Below are positions 43,280 to 51,917 of a DNA stretch of 64,000 nucleotides, one piece after another; the first letter of the stretch is position 1; each line of letters starts with the position of its first letter. The translations under genes were made by a program, and so were the position numbers. The notes beneath the pieces were generated by a model. The model saw only the letters and a program-made list of their open reading frames with translations, had not been told where the DNA came from and did no database searches. The DNA is from an uncultured Pelagibacteraceae bacterium (GTDB lineage: Bacteria; Pseudomonadota; Alphaproteobacteria; Pelagibacterales; AG-422-B15), in NCBI GenBank assembly GCA_902622985.1, contig CACNSH010000002.1:1-64000 (forward strand), read 5' to 3'.

Positions 43280-43795
43280 TCAACACCAAATTGGCATATT
43301 AAATAACTTTCTACCATATCCATAATTCCATGTTTCTGGATTTAAATTTCTTACTGGATATGTCCGAATATGAATAGCGCACCCAGACATGCCTGTATTA
43401 ACATCTACTGCAATTGCTTCTTCTATGTATCCACCAGTTATAACCATACATCCCCTGTCTTTTCTGTAAACATTATCACAAATATTTTCATTAACATGCA
43501 CTAACAATTTGTTTGCAAAATCGTTTTTATCTCTAGAAGAGCAACTATAGGTAACATTTTCATTTCCGTTTGCATCTTTGAATTTGATAGATTGATTACC
43601 AATCTCACACTCCATTGATTTAGTCATCAAAAATTTAACAACAAGATCATGATTTCGTTTTAAAGCTGTATCTTTAGATCTTTCGATGAATCCGTTAAAT
43701 GCGACCACACCTACTGCAGCCAATACACCAATTATGGCTACTACTACCAACAGCTCTATGAGGGTGAACCCTCTATTCGATCCTAATGACATCAT
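43280..43795 (-). CDS. Type IV pilin-like protein 5
   Basis: A 171-residue prepilin with leader MMSLGSNRG, site G-FTLIELL and stem AAVGVVAFNGFIERSKDT. The head has paired cysteines (KSMECEIG, VTYSCSSRD, NICDNVY, RGCMVITG, SGCAIH). The start overlaps the previous pilin gene by 23 nt. Structurally it could be an accessory or variant pilin. Confidence 0.9.
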   Translation of the reverse strand: MMSLGSNRGFTLIELLVVVAIIGVLAAVGVVAFNGFIERSKDTALKRNHDLVVKFLMTKSMECEIGNQSIKFKDANGNENVTYSCSSRDKNDFANKLLVHVNENICDNVYRKDRGCMVITGGYIEEAIAVDVNTGMSGCAIHIRTYPVRNLNPETWNYGYGRKLFNMPIWC

Positions 43796-44288
43796 TCAAA
43801 TATTCGTCTTGTTTAAAATGCGTATCAACAACTATAGTATTTCCATTTCTAATCATTCGTACCTCCCCTAAAGGCGCCTCCCTTCCAATAGTTCCTCCTT
43901 GTGCAACACCTTCTTTACATGTTTCACCTGAAGAGTGCATTGCTCCATAAGTATTGCAATACTCTCCTACTGTTAGGTGATTCCAAAACGCAGATATTAA
44001 TGCACTTGGATTCGGATTTGATACATAAACACATAGATTTGATGTGTTTGTGCTAGGATTATGTTTTAAGATTAGTTCTCCTGAAATATTGCACTTCATT
44101 AAATTAGTTCTAATAAATTTTACTACATTGTTATGGCTTTGCATTGTTGCATTAACTTTCGACGTGTTGATAAACCCATTAAATGCCACTACGCCTACAG
44201 CTGCTAGAACTCCGATGATCGCAACAACAACAAGAAGTTCGATTAAAGTAAAACCTCTATTTTTATAATTTTTATTAAAATGGGTCAT
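43773..44288 (-). CDS. Type IV pilin-like protein 4
   Basis: A 171-residue prepilin with leader MTHFNKNYKNRG, site G-FTLIELL and the shared stem, then a head with cysteines in LMKCNISG, NLCVYVS, EYCNTYG and ETCKEG. It overlaps its upstream neighbour by 14 nt. The KFIRTNLMKCN region aligns with the KYIQTEFIKCD region of pilin 3, so the two are recent relatives. Confidence 0.9.
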   Translation of the reverse strand: MTHFNKNYKNRGFTLIELLVVVAIIGVLAAVGVVAFNGFINTSKVNATMQSHNNVVKFIRTNLMKCNISGELILKHNPSTNTSNLCVYVSNPNPSALISAFWNHLTVGEYCNTYGAMHSSGETCKEGVAQGGTIGREAPLGEVRMIRNGNTIVVDTHFKQDEYLNDVIRIE

Positions 44289-44832
44289 TTATATATGTCT
44301 GCACAATATCATCTTCTTCAGGTCCAAACCTCGAACAACAATGTACCTTGTTTGTACCTTGGTCATAACCGCACCATGTTTCCCCTATTGTTGTGGAATT
44401 GTTAGCGTCTGGACAATCACTATTACCTCCTACCCCAGTTCCCTTATCATAACCGGGATTAAAAGGATTTGTAAAACCCATGACATCATAATTTCCTAAA
44501 AATCCCATAATATAATCAATGAGAAATCTCATTTTATTTGACTGATTGATCGAAGCTAGTCTTGCGCAATTCACATCTTCCAAATAAGAGTCGCCCTGTA
44601 TTTCACCTCTTTTCCATCTTTCATGAAAATCGATCTCACCACCATAATCACATTTTATGAATTCAGTTTGTATATACTTAACAACAGATTTATGATTTGA
44701 TTTTACAGTATTTATTTTTGAATTGTTTATAAATCCATTAAATGCAACAACTCCTACCGCAGCTAAAACACCTATGATTGCTACAACAACAAGAAGCTCT
44801 ATTAGAGTAAATCCTTTTGAATTACCAACCAT
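44275..44832 (-). CDS. Type IV pilin-like protein 3
   Basis: A 185-residue prepilin, the longest of the array: leader MVGNSKG, site G-FTLIELL, shared stem, then KYIQTEFIKCD, a Gly-rich DKGTGVGGNSDCPDANN loop, and GETWCGYDQG with CCSRFG near the end. Overlaps the preceding pilin by 11 nt. Confidence 0.9.
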   Translation of the reverse strand: MVGNSKGFTLIELLVVVAIIGVLAAVGVVAFNGFINNSKINTVKSNHKSVVKYIQTEFIKCDYGGEIDFHERWKRGEIQGDSYLEDVNCARLASINQSNKMRFLIDYIMGFLGNYDVMGFTNPFNPGYDKGTGVGGNSDCPDANNSTTIGETWCGYDQGTNKVHCCSRFGPEEDDIVQTYINDPF

Positions 44833-45256
44833 CTGACCAATTATTATTTTTAAATTTTCTTTTAATATTTGTATTTGTAATAGTTAAGTAATCACTTGAG
44901 TCTAAAGCGTATGCATTTGCCTGAAATGAAGAAGACGAACCATTTAAGTATTCAATACAAAAATTGTAATTTCTCTCAGATGTTTCATCTAATGTTTTAT
45001 CGTTAGAAAAAAGATTGGTATTTATTAAACTTGCATGGTTACTTGATGATCCACAGTTGGATGCAGATTGATAATAAGTACCATATAATGACCTGTATTC
45101 CTCTTGAGCTAAATATATTGAGCTTAATCCTGTAGTAGCTTGTTTTTCTTTTGCACTTCCAATAAATCCACCCAAAGCAACTACGCCTATTGCTGCAATA
45201 ATACCAAGGATTGCGACTGTTACTAAAAGTTCTATTAGTGAAAAGCCTTTATTCAT
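44822..45256 (-). CDS. Type IV pilin-like protein 2
   Basis: A 144-residue prepilin with a very short leader MNKG, site G-FSLIELL and a variant stem AILGIIAAIGVVALGGFIG. The head (TTGLSSIYLAQEEYRSLYGTYY) contains the alpha1-C and YRSLYGTYY stretch typical of pseudopilins and PilE-like minor pilins. It is the most divergent member of the array. Confidence 0.9.
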   Translation of the reverse strand: MNKGFSLIELLVTVAILGIIAAIGVVALGGFIGSAKEKQATTGLSSIYLAQEEYRSLYGTYYQSASNCGSSSNHASLINTNLFSNDKTLDETSERNYNFCIEYLNGSSSSFQANAYALDSSDYLTITNTNIKRKFKNNNWSDGW

Positions 45257-45268
45257 TCATATCCAACC

Positions 45269-45301
45269 ATTTCCTCTAGGGATTATCAATCTAGAGGAAA
45301 T
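45269..45301 (-). promoter_or_regulatory. Hairpin after the first pilin gene
   Basis: A perfect 11-bp stem (45269-45279 with 45291-45301) with an 11-nt loop lies in the 66-bp gap between the first pilin gene and the rest. No strong T-run follows. It probably lets the first, major-like pilin be made in excess of the later ones. Confidence 0.7.
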
Positions 45302-45322
45302 AGGTATCTTTATATTAGCAAG

Positions 45323-45796
45323 TTATTCTTTAGTAACAGAGTCTGTTAAAGCTGTTTCACCAGATGCAAACGTTGTTTTAATTGTACAAGTACCAGCAGC
45401 TCCTGAAGAGGTGTTGCAACTTATATAAGTATTTCCTTCAGTGCTTCCATCTCCTGATTGTACTCCATCTCCCTGAGTATAAGGATTTTTAAAACTTGAT
45501 TGATTCAAATGAACAATGATCTTTGCTTGATGATCAGCTGGCCCTGAACTACATGCCTCTGTAGTAGTTCCAGATGCTGTATCATACGTAAGATTAGTCT
45601 CACCCAAAGAGCATTTAGTAAACTCAGCCTGCAGATAGCTTACAACTGCTTTATGATTAGACTTTGTTGAATTTACTTTTGCATTTCCCAAAAAACCGCC
45701 AAAAGCAACTACACCAACCGCCGCTAATACGCCTATAATAGCGACAACAACTAGCAGCTCAATCAGTGTAAAACCATTTTTTTTATTTTTATTCAT
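45323..45796 (-). CDS. Type IV pilin, first of the array and probable major pilin
   Basis: A 157-residue prepilin: leader MNKNKKNG, site G-FTLIELL, stem AAVGVVAFGGFLGNAKVNSTKSN, and a Ser/Thr/Gly-rich head with cysteines in TKCSLG, EACSSG, ISCNTS and GTCTIK. It is first in the array, has its own 150-bp upstream region and a trailing hairpin, and is smaller than most of the others. All this suggests the major subunit, but direct evidence is lacking. Confidence 0.85.
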   Translation of the reverse strand: MNKNKKNGFTLIELLVVVAIIGVLAAVGVVAFGGFLGNAKVNSTKSNHKAVVSYLQAEFTKCSLGETNLTYDTASGTTTEACSSGPADHQAKIIVHLNQSSFKNPYTQGDGVQSGDGSTEGNTYISCNTSSGAAGTCTIKTTFASGETALTDSVTKE

Positions 45797-45947
45797 AGAA
45801 GATAACCCTTTATTTATATCATAAAGATTATGTTATGTTTGTTGGAAAATTATTACAATACTATTTTTTAAGAGTAAGTTATTGATAAACGCGGATTTTT
45901 TGCCATAATTCTGATTATTACATAAAAATCAATATAGAAGCTTATAA

Positions 45948-46184
45948 ATGCCAAATTTATTTTTTATAAATATTTTAATAACCTTTACGGTAATTTTTCT
46001 TCTAATTTATGTATCTACGCTACATTTATTTCCCAAAGAATGGCGTGAGAGAGTTAATTCAAATAAAAAATCATTTAACCCAAAATTCAATAATGACTCA
46101 ATCACTGGGATTGTAATAATTATATTATCTGCGGTAATGGTAATTTTATGGACAACTTATTTCTATATTGCTCTTTATTATTAA
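45948..46184 (+). CDS. Small two-span membrane protein, doubtful
   Basis: A 78-residue frame with two hydrophobic helices (INILITFTVIFLLIYVST, GIVIIILSAVMVILWTT) joined by a basic loop with KEWRERVNSNKK. No ribosome site is obvious. It lies between the divergent pilin promoter region and pilC and overlaps the end of pilC by 4 nt. Plausible as a small membrane protein, but no family supports it. Confidence 0.45.
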   Translation: MPNLFFINILITFTVIFLLIYVSTLHLFPKEWRERVNSNKKSFNPKFNNDSITGIVIIILSAVMVILWTTYFYIALYY

Positions 46185-47428
46185 CCAACAACTGATCCTG
46201 CATTAAAGATTGGCATATACATCGCAATTAAAAGAGTTCCAACTATAGCTCCTATAATTACCATTGATAAAGGCTCTATCATGGTAGATAAATTATCAAC
46301 TACATTATCAAATTCTTCCTCGTAGTAAGTTGCTATTGAAGTGAACATCTCTTCAAGGTTTCCTGTTTTTTCTCCAACTGCAATAAGTTGTGAATACGTG
46401 GGGGGAAATATTATTTCTTTCTCAACAAGTTTTGACATATCCTCACCAGAAAAAACACCTCTTTTTACTTGCTCTAATGCTGTAACAAAATGGACGTTAT
46501 TAGTAGATGATTTTGCAATATCTAGTATTTCAAGTACATCAACCCCGGCTGCAAATAAATTTGCTTTAATTAGTGCAATCCTAGCTATAGTTGCTTGTAT
46601 TATTATTTTTCCAAATAAAGGGAATTTTAAAATAAATTTATCCATGAAACTCTTATAGCTGTCACTTCTCTTAATTGTAAATGAATGAGCAAATACAATT
46701 ATCAAAATGATTACTAATGAAGTTATTCCACCAGAACCTGTAATAAATTTGTTTGCCCCAATTAGAAATAAAGTTGGACCAGGCAATTCAACTCCCATGC
46801 CACCATACATATTTTCAAAAACTGGTACAACCTTCCAAATCATAAATATCGTCACAAGTGTTGCAACAGATAAAATTATGGATGGGTACATTAATGCGCT
46901 TTTTATTTTAGATTTAATTTTTTCTCTTTTTTCCAGAATTCCAACTAATTTATCCAAGAAAATATCAAGTTTACCACTAGCTTCTCCAGCCTTTATCATA
47001 TTGACATAAATATTATCAAAAACTTTTGGATGCTTTTTAAAACTTCCTGCTATATCTGTACCTCCTTGCAAATCTTGGGTAATAGACTCTATTATTACTT
47101 TTAGCTTTTTATCATTCACTTGATTTTTTGCCATTTGAAGTGTGTCAAGGATGTTTAATCCAGCTCTTGTCATTGTCGAAAGTTTTTTTGTAAATAAAAC
47201 AATTTCTTTTGTTTTAATTGAACCAAAGTTTTCTAAAAAGGATAAAGATGAAGATTTGCTTTTATCTTGTACTTTCTTAGCCCTACCTTTAACTTCGTTT
47301 ATTGAGGTAATTATTATTTTTTTTTGCCGTAGACGATATGCAGCCTCATCTTCATTTATCGCCTCAATCACTCCATCAGCATATGTATTTTTCTCACCAG
47401 AAATTCCTTTATATTCAAATGAAGGCAT
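46181..47428 (-). CDS. pilC: Type IV pilus inner-membrane platform protein PilC
   Basis: A 415-residue GspF/PilC protein. The N-terminal PSFEYKG start is followed by two cytoplasmic helical domains, each with family motifs (FTKKLSTMTRAGLNILDTL; ANLFAAGVDVLEIL and SQLIAVGEKTGNLEEMF), and three membrane helices (MYPSIILSVATLVTIFMIW, SLVIILIIVF and PLSMVIIGAIVGTLLIAMY). It forms the rotary base with PilB. Starts 5 nt after pilB. Confidence 0.95.
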   Translation of the reverse strand: MPSFEYKGISGEKNTYADGVIEAINEDEAAYRLRQKKIIITSINEVKGRAKKVQDKSKSSSLSFLENFGSIKTKEIVLFTKKLSTMTRAGLNILDTLQMAKNQVNDKKLKVIIESITQDLQGGTDIAGSFKKHPKVFDNIYVNMIKAGEASGKLDIFLDKLVGILEKREKIKSKIKSALMYPSIILSVATLVTIFMIWKVVPVFENMYGGMGVELPGPTLFLIGANKFITGSGGITSLVIILIIVFAHSFTIKRSDSYKSFMDKFILKFPLFGKIIIQATIARIALIKANLFAAGVDVLEILDIAKSSTNNVHFVTALEQVKRGVFSGEDMSKLVEKEIIFPPTYSQLIAVGEKTGNLEEMFTSIATYYEEEFDNVVDNLSTMIEPLSMVIIGAIVGTLLIAMYMPIFNAGSVVG

Positions 47429-47433
47429 ATTTA

Positions 47434-49143
47434 TTAACCGACAAACAACGTTCTTTGATATTCATCAAATGATAGTTCCCCATTTTTTAAATAATCTGCT
47501 CCAACTTCTTGCATAGGTCTATAACCTTCCTTTTTTGCAATGGCCATTATCTCAGGGGCTGTCATATTTTTGAGAATTGCATCCTGAATACTTGGAGTAA
47601 TTTTTAATACTTCATATATACCCCTTCTTCCCTTAAAGCCTGTGTTATTGCATTTAGAACAACCCTTACCTTTTTGAAGTATAATTTTACCTTTTATCCC
47701 CAGTTGTGAGAGTGTATCAGGTTTAATACTACTGTCCTTAGTTTTACAGTTATCACATGTCTTTCTGGCTAATCTTTGAGCTATTACAAGCGAGACTGAA
47801 GATGATACTAAATAGTTAGGTATACCCATATTTACTAGCCTAGTTATCGTATTTACTGAGTCATTTGTATGCAATGTGCTTAGAACCAAGTGTCCAGTTA
47901 AAGCTGCTTCAACAGCTATATTTCCAGTTTCTTGATCTCTAATCTCACCAACTAAAATAATTTCTGGATCCTGTCTTAAAAATGTTCTTAAAGCTGAAGC
48001 AAAGGTAAAATTAATTTCATTTTTCATTTGTGATTGACTGATACCTTCAAGTTCATACTCAATTGGATCCTCTGCGGTCATAATATTTTTCTTTTCATCA
48101 TTTAGTTTATTTAGAACAGAATAAAGGGTTGTTGTTTTGCCGCTACCAGTAGGTCCAGTCACAAGAATTAGTCCTTGGGTTGCATAGATCGCTTCTTTTA
48201 TTTTTTGAAAATCTACTTTTGAAAAACCTAATGTTTCTAAATCAAGCTGGATAGCATCTTTTCTTAAAATTCTCATAACAACTCGCTCTGACAGCCCTTG
48301 TACAGGTAAAAATGATACACGAAGATCAAATTCAATATCTCCATTATTAAATTTAATTGCCCCATCTTGTGGTAAGCGCTTTTCTTCAATTCTGGCACCA
48401 GAACGCAGCTTTAAAATTGAAACAACTGCCAAATAACGTTCATTTATTTCATCTTGTCTTTTCTTTTGATTAACAAGTATGCCGTCAATTCGATACCTTA
48501 ATCTTTTCGACTTCCTAAATGATTCAATATGAATATCACTTGCTCCTTTTTTATATGCCTCTGTTAGTATGTCTGTAACAAATATTTCAGCCGCAGTTTT
48601 ATCTCTCTCAGTGATTTGTTCAACCTCAGCTTCTGACTCTTCAATTTCTTTAACTTCTTTTAAAGTTCCAAGCACTCCAACTTCTTGTGACAACGATGAA
48701 ATTCCATATTTTTCGAGCAGTTTTTCAAAATTACTTACCGTTACTAACACCATTTCAATATTCATACCTGTTATCACTCTTATATTTTTTTCAAGTGGTA
48801 ATTTAGATTGATCACATATAGCTACTTTCAAAGTTGAACCATCTGTTTCGAAAGGACAAACATTATTTATTCGCAGGTATTCAGTGGTTAATTTTGACTG
48901 AGCTTCAGAAGAAATTTGTTCTGGGTCAACTTCTTGAAAATTTAATCCATAACTTTCAGCAACAAACCTAGCAAGTGAGAACTCATCCATTACTGCTCTT
49001 TCAAACATAATGGACACTATTGATTGTCCTGATTCTTGATTAAGAACTTTTAATTTATTAAAATTATCCTCAGAGAGAATTCCTTTAGAGACTGCCATAT
49101 CAGCAAGCTCTATTGCACTATCATCGTTAATAAACTTGCTCAT
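47434..49143 (-). CDS. pilB: Type IV pilus assembly ATPase PilB
   Basis: A 569-residue extension ATPase. An MshEN-type N-domain (about 1-160) comes first, followed by the ATPase core with Walker A GPTGSGKTTTLYSVL, Asp box TAEDPIEYE, Walker B IILVGEIRDQETG, His box TGHLVLSTLHTND and a zinc-binding tetracysteine (CDNCKT and CSKCNNTG). The full complement of motifs indicates an active assembly motor. In GspE/PilB nomenclature the T4P context favours PilB. Confidence 0.95.
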   Translation of the reverse strand: MSKFINDDSAIELADMAVSKGILSEDNFNKLKVLNQESGQSIVSIMFERAVMDEFSLARFVAESYGLNFQEVDPEQISSEAQSKLTTEYLRINNVCPFETDGSTLKVAICDQSKLPLEKNIRVITGMNIEMVLVTVSNFEKLLEKYGISSLSQEVGVLGTLKEVKEIEESEAEVEQITERDKTAAEIFVTDILTEAYKKGASDIHIESFRKSKRLRYRIDGILVNQKKRQDEINERYLAVVSILKLRSGARIEEKRLPQDGAIKFNNGDIEFDLRVSFLPVQGLSERVVMRILRKDAIQLDLETLGFSKVDFQKIKEAIYATQGLILVTGPTGSGKTTTLYSVLNKLNDEKKNIMTAEDPIEYELEGISQSQMKNEINFTFASALRTFLRQDPEIILVGEIRDQETGNIAVEAALTGHLVLSTLHTNDSVNTITRLVNMGIPNYLVSSSVSLVIAQRLARKTCDNCKTKDSSIKPDTLSQLGIKGKIILQKGKGCSKCNNTGFKGRRGIYEVLKITPSIQDAILKNMTAPEIMAIAKKEGYRPMQEVGADYLKNGELSFDEYQRTLFVG

Positions 49144-49146
49144 CAG

Positions 49147-50724
49147 TTATAAAATTTTGGGTGCTATAAAAATAAACACTCTATTAAAAATATCCTTATC
49201 ACCTTGCATTTTAAATAAACTGCCAAATACTGGTATGTCTCCTAAACCAGGTGTTTTTGAAGTTGAATCTGAAATTGTATCTTGAAAAATTCCACCAATA
49301 ATAACTATGGATTCATTTGCAACTAACAATTTTGTATTTACCGCGGTTTTACTGATTGGGGGATTAGAAGTTGTTGCGTCTGTAACAGAGTCATTATTAA
49401 CAGAAATATCAAGTATTATGTTGCCGTCTCCTATAACACTTGGAGTCACCTCTAATGTTAATGCTGCATCTTTAAACTGTGTTTGAGTTCCACTAGACGA
49501 TGCAGAGGTATAAGGTATTTGTACACCCTGTGTGATTTTGGCAGTTTGATTGTCTAGCGTAAAAACTTTTGGATTCGCAATGACTTTAGAAATTGAATCT
49601 GCTTCCATTGCTTGTAATTCAAGATTAAGGTCAATTTTAGATGCATCCAAAATCATGCCAATACTTCCTGTTGCAGATGAAATTGTATTTTCTGCCATAG
49701 TTCCTGCTGACTGCGTACCGACCGTTCCAAGCGTAGTAACGCCCGATGTAGTTGTTGAAGGTCCACCAATAGTTCCTCCGGCACTAAATTGACCACCACT
49801 TGCAATATTTGTTTCGTTTGGACCATAATACATCCCAAGCCTAGTACCAAGATTCTTCTCAAAACTATCTGTTACAGTGACAACAAATGCTTCGATTAAA
49901 ATTTGCTTAGTTGGTATATCAATTTCGTTTACCAATTTTTCTATAAAATCAAGATCGTCTTTTCCACCAAGCACAATCAATGCTCTTAAGCGAGTATCTA
50001 CAGTTATCTTAACTCTGTCACTGGCACCTGAACTAGATATTGCAGAACCCTCCCCTGCAGCTGCTGTTGCATCCATGTTTGACAATACATCTTCAATTTG
50101 TGATTTTACTGTTGCAGGTTCACTGTAATATAATTTAAATATTTCTGATCTCACTGGTTCAATAGATTTACTTAACTCCATTGCCTGTCTTACTTCTGCT
50201 TTTCTTTTCCTATTATACTCCTCTTGTGCAGATATGACCTCTTTGGTATGTATTCTAACTATATTTGTATTTGGACTTAGCGTTAAAGCTATATTTTTCA
50301 TTTCAAGAATTGCTTCAAGCACATCATCCCAATCTTCATTTAAAATTCTTGCTTTAACATTTCCCTGCACTTCATCACCTACTAAAATATTTTTGCCAGT
50401 AACAATCGAAAATGTTTGCATAACAGACCTGATATCCACATTGTCAAAGTTTACTGAAATTGGAAAAGTCTCAGCAAAATTTTTACTAATAATTTTAGTG
50501 TAATCTGTAACCATATTTTCATCGATATAGATTCTTCGCTCACCGATGATATTGCGTTTGTCTTGTGACTTCGGTCCTAGCTCTGCGGTTTCATTAATTA
50601 TCGCGGTCTGTTGATCAGCAAAATCTTTTGGGTCAAAAGGTTTTTTTTCAACTTGTGATGTTGCGCAACCAAATAAAAATATGAACAAAAAAACAAATGC
50701 GGAACTCAATTTTACTTTATACAT
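49147..50724 (-). CDS. pilQ: Type IV pilus secretin PilQ (MshL-like)
   Basis: A 525-residue outer-membrane secretin made as a lipoprotein (FLFGC-ATSQ). An STN/N0-like domain (about 85-150, VNFDNVDIRSVMQTFSIVTGKNILV), an N1-type domain, then the secretin core (ILIEAFVVTVTDSFEKNLGTRLG ... VIANPKVFTLDNQTAKITQG ... TLEVTPSVIGDGNI). It lacks AMIN domains, so it resembles MshL more than Pseudomonas PilQ. Forms the pilus exit pore. Lies between pilP and pilB. Confidence 0.92.
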   Translation of the reverse strand: MYKVKLSSAFVFLFIFLFGCATSQVEKKPFDPKDFADQQTAIINETAELGPKSQDKRNIIGERRIYIDENMVTDYTKIISKNFAETFPISVNFDNVDIRSVMQTFSIVTGKNILVGDEVQGNVKARILNEDWDDVLEAILEMKNIALTLSPNTNIVRIHTKEVISAQEEYNRKRKAEVRQAMELSKSIEPVRSEIFKLYYSEPATVKSQIEDVLSNMDATAAAGEGSAISSSGASDRVKITVDTRLRALIVLGGKDDLDFIEKLVNEIDIPTKQILIEAFVVTVTDSFEKNLGTRLGMYYGPNETNIASGGQFSAGGTIGGPSTTTSGVTTLGTVGTQSAGTMAENTISSATGSIGMILDASKIDLNLELQAMEADSISKVIANPKVFTLDNQTAKITQGVQIPYTSASSSGTQTQFKDAALTLEVTPSVIGDGNIILDISVNNDSVTDATTSNPPISKTAVNTKLLVANESIVIIGGIFQDTISDSTSKTPGLGDIPVFGSLFKMQGDKDIFNRVFIFIAPKIL

Positions 50725-50727
50725 AAC

Positions 50728-51138
50728 TTACATTCCAGATAGATTTGTTGCCAGTAAAGGATTAGAAACTGAAATAGTTATTTCCTCATCAGATGAATTT
50801 TTTCCAACAATTATATAATCTTGGTCTATAGATTTAATTGTGTGTAAATCATTACCGATTGGATCACCTGGAAACATAATATAATCTTTACCTCCCGGTA
50901 TACTCATCACAGCTATAGATCCTTCGAGGGAAACAATAACACCTTTAACAAAGTATTTTGCTACATCATATTTCATCATAGGGTGAACCGCATCAGAACC
51001 ATCGTCGGTTAACGTTAAATCACCCGTTACCGTAGAAGGAGTTGAAAAACTTCTTGAAAACGGATCTTCAGCATAAGCAAAGTTTAGGAAAGATATTAAG
51101 ACAGATAAAACTATTAAAATTTTTATTTTCATAATCAA
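50728..51138 (-). CDS. pilP: PilP-like pilus assembly protein
   Basis: A 136-residue protein. The leader (VLISFLNFAYA-ED) looks like a signal peptide, not a clear lipobox. The C-terminal beta domain has the PilP pattern VKGVIVSLEGSIAVMSIPGGKDYIMFPGDPIG and IKSIDQDYIIVGK. PilP links the PilN-PilO complex to the secretin. Start overlaps pilO by 4 nt. Confidence 0.78.
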   Translation of the reverse strand: MIMKIKILIVLSVLISFLNFAYAEDPFSRSFSTPSTVTGDLTLTDDGSDAVHPMMKYDVAKYFVKGVIVSLEGSIAVMSIPGGKDYIMFPGDPIGNDLHTIKSIDQDYIIVGKNSSDEEITISVSNPLLATNLSGM

Positions 51139-51914
51139 TTCATTTCTCTATTTTTTACTAATGAAACCGTTGCAGTTGCTTTAATTAACCCACTTATATT
51201 TTCATTCTTTTTAATTTCTTCGTTTTCTATGTTAACAATTTTAGGCTTATTTGCTATTATATTTCTAAAGTTAACATAATTTGTAAAACCTCCTTCTATT
51301 TCATAAGAAACACTCATTTTGTAGTAAGCAATAGGTTTACATTCATCTCCTTGACAATTTGGGTCTGGTTGAAATGATTGCGAGTTATTGACCATGTTTT
51401 CGTATTGTGAATTTTGTTCACAAGGTATGGTGGAGCCAATTGGTGTATAAGTATATGATGAATTATTCATATCATTTTCATCCAATCTTATAGCTATCTC
51501 GTCACCTCTAGTTATATTAATTATTTTTAGACCGTTACGAATTGTAGCTTCTGTTAATTCAGCATAAAAATTTTCAAACTCATCGTCACTAACAAATAAA
51601 ACACCTTTTGTTGAGCTTTCTGTTTTTAGATTTTCTATACTTTTATTTAGATTCTTGATTTCATCAATGCAGCTGTTAATTTGGGTGTTCCACGTTTCTA
51701 CTTGTTTTAGTCTATTTTGCTGTTCATTTAATGTGGGTTTTATATAAAAAAAGTATATGGCTAATAATATTATTATTAGGACTGAGGCATAAATAATACG
51801 CATTATAACAGTTTTATCTAAACCTATTGTTTTATTTTCTTTTGATTTATTTGGTTTGTTCTTATTTTTACGTGAGAATAAATCTTTGATATCCATTTGT
51901 AATAATGAAGCCAT
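51135..51914 (-). CDS. pilO: PilO-like pilus alignment protein
   Basis: A 259-residue single-span inner-membrane protein. After about 35 cytosolic residues comes a span (IIYASVLIIILLAIYFFYI), a coiled coil (NRLKQVETWNTQINSCIDEI) and a ferredoxin-like periplasmic domain with strand motif ISGLIKATATVSLV at the end. PilO pairs with PilN. Three cysteines in a SFQPDPNCQGDECKP loop are unusual and may form a disulfide. Confidence 0.8.
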   Translation of the reverse strand: MASLLQMDIKDLFSRKNKNKPNKSKENKTIGLDKTVIMRIIYASVLIIILLAIYFFYIKPTLNEQQNRLKQVETWNTQINSCIDEIKNLNKSIENLKTESSTKGVLFVSDDEFENFYAELTEATIRNGLKIINITRGDEIAIRLDENDMNNSSYTYTPIGSTIPCEQNSQYENMVNNSQSFQPDPNCQGDECKPIAYYKMSVSYEIEGGFTNYVNFRNIIANKPKIVNIENEEIKKNENISGLIKATATVSLVKNREMN

Positions 51915-51917
51915 CTA

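Noticed and set aside
42774-45796. CRISPR-like or simple DNA repeat
   Set aside because: The repetition is at protein level only; copies encode the pilin N-terminus with many synonymous differences and no regular spacing.
45797-45947. Sigma-54 promoter before the first pilin
   Set aside because: A TGGC is present on the minus strand, but the GC element is at the wrong spacing.
47142-47516. Plus-strand frame over the pilC/pilB junction
   Set aside because: Antisense to two well-supported genes with no family features.
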